Positions 20,101-29,845 of a stretch of DNA of 64,000 nucleotides are shown here, piece after piece. Source of the DNA: Sphingomonas citricola. GTDB lineage: Bacteria > Pseudomonadota > Alphaproteobacteria > Sphingomonadales > Sphingomonadaceae. Each line of letters opens with the position of its first letter. Position 1 is the stretch's first letter. The stretch lies in NCBI RefSeq assembly GCF_019429535.1, contig NZ_JAHXZM010000001.1:496001-560000 (forward strand). The letters run 5' to 3'. The position numbers were made by a program, and so were the translations under genes. Under the pieces are notes generated by a model. It saw nothing but the letters and a program-made list of their open reading frames with translations, had not been told where the DNA came from and ran no database searches.

Positions 20101-20538
20101 CTCGCCTCGCGTGACGTGCCGGTGGCAGACCGGCCGGCGATCGTCGCGCCGGTGCTGCGCGTTTTGGGCGATCCCGTCTTTGCCGATCTGTTCGGGCCCG
20201 AGGCCTTGGTCGAGGCGCCGATCAGCGCGGTGCTGCCGAACGGGCGTGTCGTGTCAGGGACGGCCGACCGATTGCTGATTGGTGATACCTGCGTCCGTGT
20301 GATCGATTACAAGACCGGGCGTCAGGTGCCGCGGGACGTAACGCAGGTGCCCGATTATCACCTCAAGCAGATGGCGGCGTATCAGGCCGCGCTGGCGGTC
20401 ATCTTTCCCGCTCACGCGGTCGAGGTCGCGCTGCTCTATACCGGCGGCCCGGCGCTGATCGCGCTCGACGATGCGGCACTGTCGCGGGGCAAGCGCGGCT
20501 TGGCGGCGGCGGAGCAAAGCTTGGTCGCGGATGGTTGA
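17089..20538 (+). CDS. addA: AddA helicase-nuclease
   Basis: An 1149-residue UvrD/Rep-family helicase. Walker A is SASAGTGKTQVLAARVF near residue 32. Motif II is VDEAQDTNVAQW, then TVGDTKQAIFGFQG, motif V-type VMTAHGAKGLQAPLVIL, motif VI LFYVAATRAEERL, and a C-terminal nuclease with VIDYKTGRQ. It is the motor and second nuclease of the AddAB complex for recombination repair. It overlaps addB by 17 bases. ATG 17089 and GTG 17095 are both possible. Confidence 0.97.
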   Translation: MAVNADALAPLPALQGDQQRASNPDAHVWLSASAGTGKTQVLAARVFRLLLGGTDPSAILCLTFTKAGAAEMTARISRRLAAWVRMDDTALFSDLRALGEPGDPRQIARARTLFAKVLDAPGGGLRILTIHGFCQSLLASFPVEAGFVPGFRPIEPREEALLRRQALSDMLVAADREGRDAPVATIGALSVRLGEQGAEQFLHECARAGSALEALPSGIGAFIRGALGVPLGDIDAHVRERCAGLDERAIGRIAAANAAWGTATGLKHADTVAAWLAADVAGRVEQLSALMAVVRTGTGEPRKASAKLIAAEAGYVALADELGHACADLLGLQVRAAYADLLGSALEVGREYARGYAAAKRRAGAVDFDDLIRATVNLLRQEGIGEWIRYKLDQVTEHVLVDEAQDTNVAQWTIIRAMVDEYFVGRGVYAPSVRTLFTVGDTKQAIFGFQGTDPVNFMAAERYFEARAAMVAGDDDMEAGERGLPFDRLSLVDSFRSTAPVLEFVDAAIEHVGPTQFAGEDMIPPHGSRIAGPGQVMLIPAIAAGASEAEEGGEEGWIDDAVRANATRIAKLVRGWLDDGLMLESKGRPLRPEDVMILVKRRGELAQLLVARLYAEGVPVAGVDRLRLSAPLAVQDLLAAIRFVLQPDDDLSLANLLVSPLIGWTQDELLARAVPRKGALWRHLTKTVPSLLGDLELMLARADFRTPYQFLEMILSGPLEGRRKLLSRLGEEARDPIEELLNAALDFETTTTPSLQRFLDWFERDEVEIVRDAAAPLDAVRVMTAHGAKGLQAPLVILADATADPDSSPRSTVMWQPGGLDEPIPVFRPRKGERAGEIDAALAETERREREEHWRLFYVAATRAEERLVVTGSLSAKWKGEAPPASWYAVTERTLDALGVASADGEPRVFAGSEPRAPVPLRGATTTEARDDLPLPAWARELAPEEQRPPRPLAPSSLGEDDAGDAPPTPEMQAAAERGTLMHALFERLPAVAPAAREGAADAWLASRDVPVADRPAIVAPVLRVLGDPVFADLFGPEALVEAPISAVLPNGRVVSGTADRLLIGDTCVRVIDYKTGRQVPRDVTQVPDYHLKQMAAYQAALAVIFPAHAVEVALLYTGGPALIALDDAALSRGKRGLAAAEQSLVADG

Positions 20539-20586
20539 GCGCTGGCCGCGCGCATCCTAGATGCTGCGCAACACAAGGAGTTTGAC

Positions 20587-20910
20587 ATGGCTACCAAGAA
20601 GATCACCGACGCCAGCTTCCAGAACGACGTGCTGTCGGCCGACAAGCCCGTGCTGGTCGATTTCTGGGCCGAGTGGTGCGGGCCGTGCAAGATGATCGGG
20701 CCGAGCCTCGAGGAGCTGTCCGAAGAGCTGGGCGAGCAGGTGACGATCGCCAAGATCAACATCGACGAGAACCCCGACGCCCCCGGCCAGTACGGCGTGC
20801 GCGGCATTCCGACGATGATCTTGTTCAAGGGCGGCGTGCCGGCGGCGACCAAGGTCGGCGCAGAACCCAAAGGTCGGATCAAGGCGTGGCTCGAGGGTGA
20901 GTTGGCCTGA
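20587..20910 (+). CDS. trxA: thioredoxin
   Basis: A 107-residue cytosolic thioredoxin with the active site WAEWCGPCKMIGP and the cis-Pro loop GIPTMILF. It reduces protein disulfides and supplies electrons to enzymes such as peroxiredoxins; the peroxiredoxin at 3305-3784 is a possible client. AAGGAG stands 6-7 bases before ATG. It is the last gene of the addBA group and is followed by a strong terminator hairpin. Confidence 0.97.
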   Translation: MATKKITDASFQNDVLSADKPVLVDFWAEWCGPCKMIGPSLEELSEELGEQVTIAKINIDENPDAPGQYGVRGIPTMILFKGGVPAATKVGAEPKGRIKAWLEGELA

Positions 20911-20918
20911 AGCGTGAC

Positions 20919-20946
20919 GGGGCGGCGCGGCTCACCGCGCCGCTCC
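20919..20946. terminator. bidirectional GC-rich hairpin between trxA and the IMPase gene
   Basis: A 12-bp stem (ggggcggcgcgg / ccgcgccgctcc, one GU pair) with a CTCA loop, between convergent stop codons at 20910 and 20955. There is little U-tract. Confidence 0.55.
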
Positions 20947-20954
20947 CCTGATCG

Positions 20955-21764
20955 TTAGGTGGGAGCAGCGATCGTGCCGAGAAGTCTAACGCCTTGCTCC
21001 CACAGTTCGCGGGAAGCTGCCGCGAGCAAGCCCTTGCCGGTGTCGGTCAGCCGATAAGGGCGACCATCGGGGCGCGCGATATGCCCGCCCGCTTCGGTCA
21101 GGAACAGCGCACCCGCGGCGTGATCCCACGGGAAGATGCGTTCGAACCGCGCGATGTCGTGCGTACCATCGACCAGCGCAACATATTGCGCCGCCGCGCA
21201 GCGCAGTCCGTAGCGCAGATCGAGCACATTCGCCCCCGCCGCTTCGATCGCGGCGACCTGGTCGGGTGCGAACCAGTAGTTCGAATAGGTGGCGACCGGC
21301 ATGCGGTTCGGGGTCGGCTCGACGGTCACGCGCGTCCCGTCGATGAACGCGCCCGCGCCGCGTCGGGCATGGCATAACCGCTTGCCGACGGGGTCGTAGA
21401 TCCAGCCGCGCTGTGTCTCGCCGTTCTCGACCAGCCCGACCATCATGCCAAACGGCTCGCGTCCCGCGGCGAAATTGTTGGTGCCATCGAGCGGGTCGAC
21501 CAGCCAGACGCGGCCATCGGGTACGGTGTCGATCAGCGACGGGTCGGCCGAGGCCGCTTCCTCACCGACGACGCGCGCGTGCGCGTCGAGCCGCAGCAAT
21601 TCGGTGGTGATGATCGCCTCGCTCTCGCGGTCGGCGATCGTCACCCAGTCGCCCGGCGTCTTCTCGGCGGCGTCGTCGGCGCTCAGGTGGCCGAAGCGAG
21701 GCAGGATGACCTCGGCCGCGACGCGTTCGAGCAGCGCGAGGATGGTTTGATCGAGCGCGTCCAT
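20955..21764 (-). CDS. inositol monophosphatase family protein
   Basis: A 269-residue Mg-dependent phosphatase. The metal sites are GEE near residue 67, WLVDPLDGTNNFAAG near residue 91 and the C-terminal PWDHAAGALFLTEAGG. The family covers inositol-1-phosphatase/SuhB, histidinol-phosphatase (HisN) and related enzymes. Nothing nearby decides the substrate. It lies 7 bases after argJ on the same strand and is probably co-transcribed with it. Confidence 0.9.
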   Translation of the reverse strand: MDALDQTILALLERVAAEVILPRFGHLSADDAAEKTPGDWVTIADRESEAIITTELLRLDAHARVVGEEAASADPSLIDTVPDGRVWLVDPLDGTNNFAAGREPFGMMVGLVENGETQRGWIYDPVGKRLCHARRGAGAFIDGTRVTVEPTPNRMPVATYSNYWFAPDQVAAIEAAGANVLDLRYGLRCAAAQYVALVDGTHDIARFERIFPWDHAAGALFLTEAGGHIARPDGRPYRLTDTGKGLLAAASRELWEQGVRLLGTIAAPT

Positions 21765-21771
21765 TGGCGGG

Positions 21772-23004
21772 TCAGCTACGATAATCGGCGTTGATGCTGA
21801 TGTAGCCGTGCGTCAAATCGCAGGTCCACACGCGCGCGCTGCCGTTGTCGAGCCCCAGGTCGACGCCGATCTCAATCTCCTGACCTTTTAGGTGCGCCGC
21901 CACCGGTGCTTCGTCATAGCCATCGACCGCGACGCCGCCACTCGCCACCTGCGTCGCGCCGAACCGGATCGCCAACCGGTCACGCTCGGCGGGCTCGCCG
22001 GCCTTGCCGACCGCCATGACGATGCGGCCCCAATTGGCGTCCTCGCCCGCGATCGCGGTCTTGACGAGGGGGGAGTTGGCAATGCTCATCGCAATGCGGT
22101 GCGCCGAAGCGTCGCTTTCCGCGCCCTCGACGGTGATCTCGATCAGCTTCGATGCGCCTTCGCCATCGCGGACGACCAACAGTGCGAGCTGGCGGCACAC
22201 GTCGGCGAGCGCGGCGCGGAAGGCGTCGGCGCCCGCGTCATCGTCGCTGGCGAGCGTCGTGTTGCCCGCAGCGCCGGTCGCGAAGGCGAGCACGGTGTCG
22301 CTGGTCGAGGTGTCGCCGTCGACCGTGATGCAGGAAAAGGTGCGCTCGTTCGCGGCCGACAAAGCGGCCTGCAGATAGCCGGGTGCGACCGCGGCGTCGG
22401 TAAAGATGAAGCCGAGCATCGTCGCCATGTCGGGTGCGATCATCCCCGACCCCTTGATGATCGCGGCAATCGTGATCGTGCGGCCGTCGATCACCGCAGT
22501 CGCGCTCGCGCCTTTGGCATAGGTGTCGGTAGTGGCAATCGCGTCGGCGGCGTCGCGCCAGCCGGTCGGCTGTGCGGCAAAGGCGGCGTCGAGCCCGGCC
22601 TCTGCCTTCTCGATCGGCAGCGGCACGCCGATGACGCCGGTCGAGGCAACGAACACGTCCGACGGATTGCAACCGAGCTGACCGGCAGTGCGCGCAGCGA
22701 TCGCCTCGACCGCTGCGCGGCCGCGGTTGCCGGTGAAGGCGTTGGAGTTACCCGCGTTGACGACCAGCGCGCGCGCTTCGCCCATCACCAGTGCGCGACG
22801 GCACCATTCGACCTCGGGCGAGGGGCATTTCGACTGCGTCAGTACGCCCGCGACCGCGGTGCCGGGCGCGAGCTCGACGAAGGTCAGGTCGGCACGGTCC
22901 CACGCCTTGTAGTGCGCGCGGGCGGTGCGGATCGTCACGCCGCTGATGGCGGGCATTTCGGGGAAGGGTAGCGCGAGCGGCGAAGCGGTGGTGGACTGCG
23001 ACAT
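21772..23004 (-). CDS. argJ: bifunctional glutamate N-acetyltransferase / amino-acid acetyltransferase ArgJ
   Basis: A 410-residue enzyme for the acetyl-cycle of arginine synthesis: it moves acetyl from N-acetylornithine to glutamate. The precursor cleaves itself at the conserved MATMLGFIFTDA site, exposing the nucleophilic Thr. VVNAGNSNAFTG and FVASTGVIGVPLP are other family blocks, and the protein ends in THGYISINADYRS. ATG 23004 gives the normal family length. It is first in a two-gene minus-strand unit with the IMPase. Confidence 0.96.
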   Translation of the reverse strand: MSQSTTASPLALPFPEMPAISGVTIRTARAHYKAWDRADLTFVELAPGTAVAGVLTQSKCPSPEVEWCRRALVMGEARALVVNAGNSNAFTGNRGRAAVEAIAARTAGQLGCNPSDVFVASTGVIGVPLPIEKAEAGLDAAFAAQPTGWRDAADAIATTDTYAKGASATAVIDGRTITIAAIIKGSGMIAPDMATMLGFIFTDAAVAPGYLQAALSAANERTFSCITVDGDTSTSDTVLAFATGAAGNTTLASDDDAGADAFRAALADVCRQLALLVVRDGEGASKLIEITVEGAESDASAHRIAMSIANSPLVKTAIAGEDANWGRIVMAVGKAGEPAERDRLAIRFGATQVASGGVAVDGYDEAPVAAHLKGQEIEIGVDLGLDNGSARVWTCDLTHGYISINADYRS

Positions 23005-23048
23005 GCGTGCGCCATAGGCTGCGTGCGTGTCAGTTGGTAGGGCGATTG

Positions 23049-23636
23049 ATGGACGACCTGGAGGATCTGGCACGGCGACAGGCGCGCGCGCAGAACGGAC
23101 TCGACCCCAGCCACACGCGGCCGCAGCCATGGTTCGTCGGCTCGGGCAGGGGGCTGATGTGGTTGATCGTCACGTTGGTCTTGGTGGTGATCGCGATGCG
23201 CGGCGTCACGACGCTGTGGCTGGCGGAGGACGCATGGGATTGGTGGACGCATCGCCAAGCGGCGCGGTCTGAAGTGCCGCCGCCAATGATCGCTCCGCCT
23301 GCGCGTATCGACCCGGCGCCGCCGACGATCGTGCTGCCGCCACGGGCGAGCAAGGCGAAGGGCAATCCGGCCGCATGGTTCGACGCCGACGCTTATCCAC
23401 CCGCAGCGATCAGGGCCGGGGAGGAAGGGCGCACCGTCGCGCGGGTGTTGATCGGCACCGACGGGCGGGTAAGCGCTTGCGGCATTGTGACATCGAGCGG
23501 TAGCGCGTCGCTCGACACGGCGACGTGCAACATCCTCACGCACCGTGGCTCGTTCGAGCCTGCGCGCGATGCTGCCGGCGTGGCGATCCGTTCCACTTGG
23601 CAACTACCAGTGCGGTGGGTGTTACCGCGCGACTGA
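23049..23636 (+). CDS. TonB C-terminal-like membrane protein
   Basis: A 195-residue protein with one helix near residue 35 (MWLIVTLVLVVIAMRGVTTLW), a Pro-rich periplasmic linker and a TonB/TolA-like C-terminal fold (YPPAAIRAGEEGRTVARVLIGTDGRVSACGI in two halves). This is the energy-transducer TonB architecture, but it is short and lacks the usual cytoplasmic Met-Leu start region, so coupling to receptors is inferred only. ATG 23049 is the start, divergent from argJ. Confidence 0.7.
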   Translation: MDDLEDLARRQARAQNGLDPSHTRPQPWFVGSGRGLMWLIVTLVLVVIAMRGVTTLWLAEDAWDWWTHRQAARSEVPPPMIAPPARIDPAPPTIVLPPRASKAKGNPAAWFDADAYPPAAIRAGEEGRTVARVLIGTDGRVSACGIVTSSGSASLDTATCNILTHRGSFEPARDAAGVAIRSTWQLPVRWVLPRD

Positions 23637-23683
23637 TTACGTCACCCGCACACGACCGGTGGACGCGTGCGTACGGCCGCCTT

Positions 23684-23950
23684 ATGTCCGCACGCGTGAA
23701 CCTGCTTCTCCTCTTGTCCGCGCTGCTGTCGGCATTGACCGGCATCGGCGGGAGCGCGCGCCAGCCGCAGCTCGCGCAGGCGGTGGCGCAGGAGAAAGTC
23801 GCGCGTCCTGCCGCGACGGTGCGCGCAGTGCTGCTGGCTCGGCCGCTGCAGTCGGTGGCGACGCTCGCGTCCGCCGCCATCGCGCCCGTTTCGCGCGCCT
23901 GGTCGCTGTTGGCGGCCGAGCCCGCCTTTGCCGGGCGCCGGCGCGAGTAA
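23684..23950 (+). CDS. small exported protein ahead of secA
   Basis: An 88-residue protein with an N-terminal signal-like helix (VNLLLLLSALLSALTGIG) and an Ala-rich body ending in PAFAGRRRE. No known domain is visible. It is read in the same direction as secA and lies 99 bases upstream of it, the position of secM in enterobacteria, whose nascent chain senses secretion and controls secA. The E. coli arrest motif is absent, so the parallel is positional only. Confidence 0.5.
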   Translation: MSARVNLLLLLSALLSALTGIGGSARQPQLAQAVAQEKVARPAATVRAVLLARPLQSVATLASAAIAPVSRAWSLLAAEPAFAGRRRE

Positions 23951-24049
23951 GCGCCCACGCGGCAACCACTGCCGCCTCCCTGTCGTTTTCCCTTGAGCGC
24001 GGGCAGCCCATGGTGGTGCTCGCGCGCGTCCAGATACAGGATCAGCACC

Positions 24050-26785
<2,736 letters not shown>

Positions 26786-26879
26786 TGCTTCGCGTCTGAG
26801 GGAAGCGGCCCGCGGAGTCGTTCGCGGGCTGCCTCGTCTGCGTGGCGAGTGGCCCACCACGTCTGCGATATCCAAAGAA

Positions 26880-26912
26880 AAAGGCTCCCTGCCATGTGGC
26901 AGAGAGCCTTTT
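26880..26912. terminator. bidirectional terminator between secA and the lipoprotein gene
   Basis: A stem of 8 bp plus 6 bp with one mismatch (aaaggctc-c-ctgcca / tggcag-a-gagccttt), with A-runs on the left and TTTT on the right. It can end transcription from both convergent genes. Confidence 0.85.
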
Positions 26913-26931
26913 CACCATCAGCGCGATGCGA

Positions 26932-27525
26932 TCAGCGCGCCTGTGGCAGCTTGATCGTCGGACCGAGTGTCTCGATGACCTGGCGCGCGTCGAACGCGCG
27001 AACGTTGCCGGGCTCTGGTCGACCGCGGAACATTACGATCTCGGCGCTCGCTTCATAGCGATCGACGGTACGGATATCCGCGCCGCCACCCCAGCCGCCC
27101 CAGCCGTTGCCCCAGAACGGATCCCAGGACCGATAACCGAAGCTGCCGTAGAAGCCCCAGCGCGGACCCCATAGCCCGCTGTACGGGCCGAAGCCCGGAC
27201 CCCAGGCGCCCGGGGTCGAATAGGTGCGCGCCTGACGATCGGTGTCACGATCGGCCATCACGAAATAGTCGTATCCGTTCTGCGTCGTCAGTTCGGCCGC
27301 GCGGAATAGCAGATAACGCTCGACCACGTCGCGATCGGTGATCGAATTGCCCGCAAACGTCACGCGGAAGCGGTTCGGGGTGATTCGCGTGTCACTGTAT
27401 CCGGTGCGATAAAAGCCCGATCCGGTCGCGGGACGATAGGCGGTTTCGGTCGCGCAACCCGCGACGACGGTCGTGCTCGCTGCCAGCGCAACCACCAGCG
27501 CCGTGCGACTCAATCTCCTCATCAT
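26932..27525 (-). CDS. CC0125/CC1285-type lipoprotein
   Basis: A 197-residue outer-membrane or periplasmic lipoprotein. The signal peptide ends in the lipobox VVAGC. The mature part has a conserved core (GSGFYRTGYSDTRI, RFRVTFAGNSITDRDVVERY, LLFRAAELTTQNGYDYF), then a Gly/Trp/Tyr/Phe-rich low-complexity stretch and a short C-terminal domain. It resembles the conserved alphaproteobacterial lipoprotein family of this name; its function is unknown. The second ATG (27525) is used because GGAG stands 9 bases before it. Confidence 0.8.
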   Translation of the reverse strand: MMRRLSRTALVVALAASTTVVAGCATETAYRPATGSGFYRTGYSDTRITPNRFRVTFAGNSITDRDVVERYLLFRAAELTTQNGYDYFVMADRDTDRQARTYSTPGAWGPGFGPYSGLWGPRWGFYGSFGYRSWDPFWGNGWGGWGGGADIRTVDRYEASAEIVMFRGRPEPGNVRAFDARQVIETLGPTIKLPQAR

Positions 27526-27630
27526 CTCACACATCTCCGCTCACGCCCGGCCGGGGGCGCGATGAGCGCCGTTTAGCCGACCCGAGTGGAACGTGCGATG
27601 AACGGATTGGCTCCGCGCGAGCGAAAGCCC

Positions 27631-27753
27631 CTATAGGACCTGATTTTGCTCAGCTTTTGCCGTCGCGGCGGGTTTCGCGAACATGGCCAGAGCAACCGGT
27701 ACCGCAACGAACGACGCGGCAACCAGCCCCATCACGACCTCGATCATCAGCAT
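27631..27753 (-). CDS. 40-residue membrane protein
   Basis: MLMIEVVMGLVAASFVAVPV begins a 40-residue reading frame with one hydrophobic helix and a short charged tail (KPAATAKAEQNQVL). The start ATG 27753 has AGGA 7 bases upstream. It is unrecognised. It stands alone between the lipoprotein gene and the plus-strand small protein, so its reality depends on the ribosome site and helix. Confidence 0.45.
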   Translation of the reverse strand: MLMIEVVMGLVAASFVAVPVALAMFAKPAATAKAEQNQVL

Positions 27754-27970
27754 TCTTCATCCTCACCCTAATTGTATTTTTATGTGTCACGGCGGAGTGT
27801 GGCGGGAACACAACAAACAGGCAAGAAAAAGCTGCATCGCGAGAAAACAACCCGGAACAGGGGCACGGATTGCGACTTGCGCCGTTATCGATTGGGCGAC
27901 ACGTACGTGTCGTCGGGACCGTCAGTAGTGTAACCACGCAGCCGGGCCGATCATCGAAGGAGAATTGACC

Positions 27971-28213
27971 ATGCTGAAGAAGTTCCTTGCCGCTGCCGCC
28001 GTCGCGTCGCTGTCCGTCTCGCCGGCGCTCGCCGCGACCTCGAACCCCGCCGCCAGCCTGTCGGTCGCCAAGAGCGTCCGCGCAAGCACGCCGTCGGCGA
28101 AGCAGAGCGAACTGGGCGGTGGTTTCGGTTTCGTCGGCCTCGCGATCCTCGCGGGCATCGTCGCGATCGGCGTGATCGCCATCGTGAACAACGACAACTC
28201 GGACAGCAACTGA
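27971..28213 (+). CDS. small exported membrane protein
   Basis: An 80-residue protein: signal peptide LKKFLAAAAVASLSVSPALA, a polar stretch, then a hydrophobic helix (FGFVGLAILAGIVAIGVIAI) and the acidic tail NNDNSDSN. It resembles small sphingomonad envelope proteins of unknown function. ATG 27971 is preceded by GGAG at 8 bases. It is the last host gene before the prophage and is followed by a terminator. Confidence 0.75.
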   Translation: MLKKFLAAAAVASLSVSPALAATSNPAASLSVAKSVRASTPSAKQSELGGGFGFVGLAILAGIVAIGVIAIVNNDNSDSN

Positions 28214-28220
28214 GCTGTCG

Positions 28221-28245
28221 CGCCCGGTGCCTCGCGCACCGGGCG
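28221..28245 (+). terminator. terminator after the small exported protein
   Basis: A perfect 10-bp stem (CGCCCGGTGC / GCACCGGGCG) with a CTCGC loop followed by TCTTC, 8 bases past the stop codon. The host stretch from here to 28410 shows no gene. Confidence 0.75.
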
Positions 28246-28410
28246 TCTTCGGGCGCGGCAATCGCGCAGTAGGTTTTTGGAATATCGACGCGCCGATGGG
28301 CGCCGACACTTTCACGCATGCGCGCGAGTGGTTTAGATAGGGCCGCACGCGTATCGCCGCGACCCAAATCTCAATGTCGGATGTCCGCAGCGCTGCCGCA
28401 TCAAAGCGGG

Positions 28411-28465
28411 GAAAATGGCTCCCTGAGTAGGATTCGAACCTACGGCCGCTCGATTAACAGTCGAG
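28411..28465 (-). repeat. attL: 55-bp core, truncated tRNA-Asn copy
   Basis: Identical to 63244-63298. On the minus strand it contains the tRNA-Asn sequence from the anticodon stem to CCA but lacks the D-arm and acceptor 5' strand, so it is not a working tRNA. Identity stops on both sides at the same points (28410/63243 and 28466/63299 differ). Confidence 0.95.
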
Positions 28466-28583
28466 CCGAAATCGTGCCTTTCCAACGCGTCTTCTAACAT
28501 ATTCCCGTTTTGTCCCCGGCACGCTCCCCCTCGTGGCGGTGGCTGCTGTCATAATAGCCAAATCGGGCGTAGCGTCGCTTGAT

Positions 28584-28733
28584 ATGACCGGCTCGCCCCT
28601 CACACCGAAAGCGCTCGCCACATGGACCCACGAAGAGGTCGCCGCCGAGTGGAGGCGAAGCGACTGGATGCCGGGAGACCTAACCGCCGACGCGCTTGCG
28701 ATGGAGATGCAGCGGCGGGGCCTCGACTTCTGA
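28584..28733 (+). CDS. small phage protein, 49 residues
   Basis: First gene inside attL. It begins MTGSPLTPKALATWTHEEVA and ends MEMQRRGLDF. It is unrecognised, mostly helical and charged. The start at ATG 28584 is chosen because the protein-like region begins there. Its stop overlaps the next ATG (TGATG), so three genes up to 29562 form a coupled operon with the SRAP gene. Confidence 0.5.
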   Translation: MTGSPLTPKALATWTHEEVAAEWRRSDWMPGDLTADALAMEMQRRGLDF

Positions 28734-28924
28734 TGTACGACGGCACTCAATCCACCGTTGAGCGAGCGCTCGAACTAGCCCGCAGCGGTAGCGTCGGCTC
28801 AATGGGCGAGCTGCGCAAGAAGCTCAGCGCAGAACAACATATAGCCGTCGACATCACCCTGTCCGGTCGATCGATCCAGGCGCAGCTAAAGGCGGCGATC
28901 GCCGAGGCTCGGAAGCCGGGCTGA
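28733..28924 (+). CDS. small phage protein, 63 residues
   Basis: Begins MYDGTQSTVERALELARSGS; unknown function. It looks like a short helical protein with an alternating charged pattern (ELRKKLSAEQ). It overlaps the preceding stop by one base and the SRAP start by one base (both TGATG), so it is translated as part of that operon. Confidence 0.6.
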   Translation: MYDGTQSTVERALELARSGSVGSMGELRKKLSAEQHIAVDITLSGRSIQAQLKAAIAEARKPG

Positions 28925-29562
28925 TGTGCAACCGCGCGAGGCTGTCGTACGAGCCCGAGACGATCCTGACGCATTTCGGCGCGGACTGGCTCGCAGATAA
29001 GCCGCGCGACAACCGCTTCGACCCGCGCGAGCTCAGGCCTAAGAGCCGGGCTTATGTGATCCGCGAGCAGGACGGGAAGCGCGGGCTCGACGTCATGGAG
29101 TGGGACGTGCTTGGCGGGGGCGCGAGGTGGCCAATGACGAATGTCCGTCAGCTGCACCTGCCGCAGTGGCGCCGGCTGGCGGAAAAGCCGGAGAACCGCT
29201 GCCTCGTTCCACTGTCGGAATTCTGCGAGTGGACGCCTGATAAACACGATCTCGGCGACAAGAAGCCACCGTTGAAGGGAGAGATGTGGTTTCAGGTCAC
29301 CGATCAGCCCCTCTTCGCCGTCGCCGGGTTCTGGCAGCGCACGGCCGAAGGTGCGGGCTTCACGATGGTGACGTGCGATCCGAATGAGCTCGTCGCGCCG
29401 ATCCATCCGAAGGCGATGATCACGATCCTCGCGCCTGACGATCACGAGCGCTGGCTGCGCGGCGCGTATGACGACGTGATGACCCTACAGCGGCCATATG
29501 CAGCTGAGAAGATGACTGCGCGTGGGCCGATCTTTCCGACGCGGCGGACGAAAAATGAATGA
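28924..29562 (+). CDS. SRAP (HMCES/YedK) abasic-site processing protein
   Basis: A 212-residue SOS-response-associated peptidase family protein. After Met removal, Cys2 (MCNRAR) can bond covalently to abasic sites in single-stranded DNA. The other expected active-site residues are Asn73 (MTNVRQ), Glu102 (SEFCEW) and His161 (APIHPKAM). It protects stalled single-stranded DNA from error-prone cleavage. In a prophage it could shield replicating phage DNA. Its start overlaps the upstream stop. It is probably the functional end of a three-gene operon. Confidence 0.92.
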   Translation: MCNRARLSYEPETILTHFGADWLADKPRDNRFDPRELRPKSRAYVIREQDGKRGLDVMEWDVLGGGARWPMTNVRQLHLPQWRRLAEKPENRCLVPLSEFCEWTPDKHDLGDKKPPLKGEMWFQVTDQPLFAVAGFWQRTAEGAGFTMVTCDPNELVAPIHPKAMITILAPDDHERWLRGAYDDVMTLQRPYAAEKMTARGPIFPTRRTKNE

Positions 29563-29677
29563 CCATTTCGGCACATCAACCGAAGTGCTAATCAACATAG
29601 GTCGTCGACAGCTTCTGGCCGACCCTTTACGCAGTCACATGCTCTGGCCCAGGTCAGTGTCGTTGGAGTTGCGTTGA

Positions 29678-29845
29678 ATGCTCACAAAGCTGGTGGAAGC
29701 CGAGCAATTGATGCAGCGTGCGCTCGCGCTTCTCGACGAAGCTGGCGAGCTTCGCGCTGCCCCGCATCTGGATGTCGCCTTACACGAGTTGGGTCAGGTT
29801 TTGCAGGCGTCATCCGGTCGCTCGGGCACTCTCGCCGCTAATTAG
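29678..29845 (+). CDS. 55-residue phage protein
   Basis: A short amphipathic helical protein starting MLTKLVEAEQLMQRALALLD and ending SGTLAAN. TTGGAG precedes ATG 29678 by about 10 bases. It overlaps the end of the convergent Phd/PAS gene by 4 bases. Function unknown. A regular heptad-like Leu pattern suggests a small coiled coil. Confidence 0.55.
   Translation: MLTKLVEAEQLMQRALALLDEAGELRAAPHLDVALHELGQVLQASSGRSGTLAAN

Noticed and set aside
28411..28465. A second functional tRNA-Asn gene
   Set aside because: Only the 3' part remains; D-arm and 5' acceptor strand are absent.
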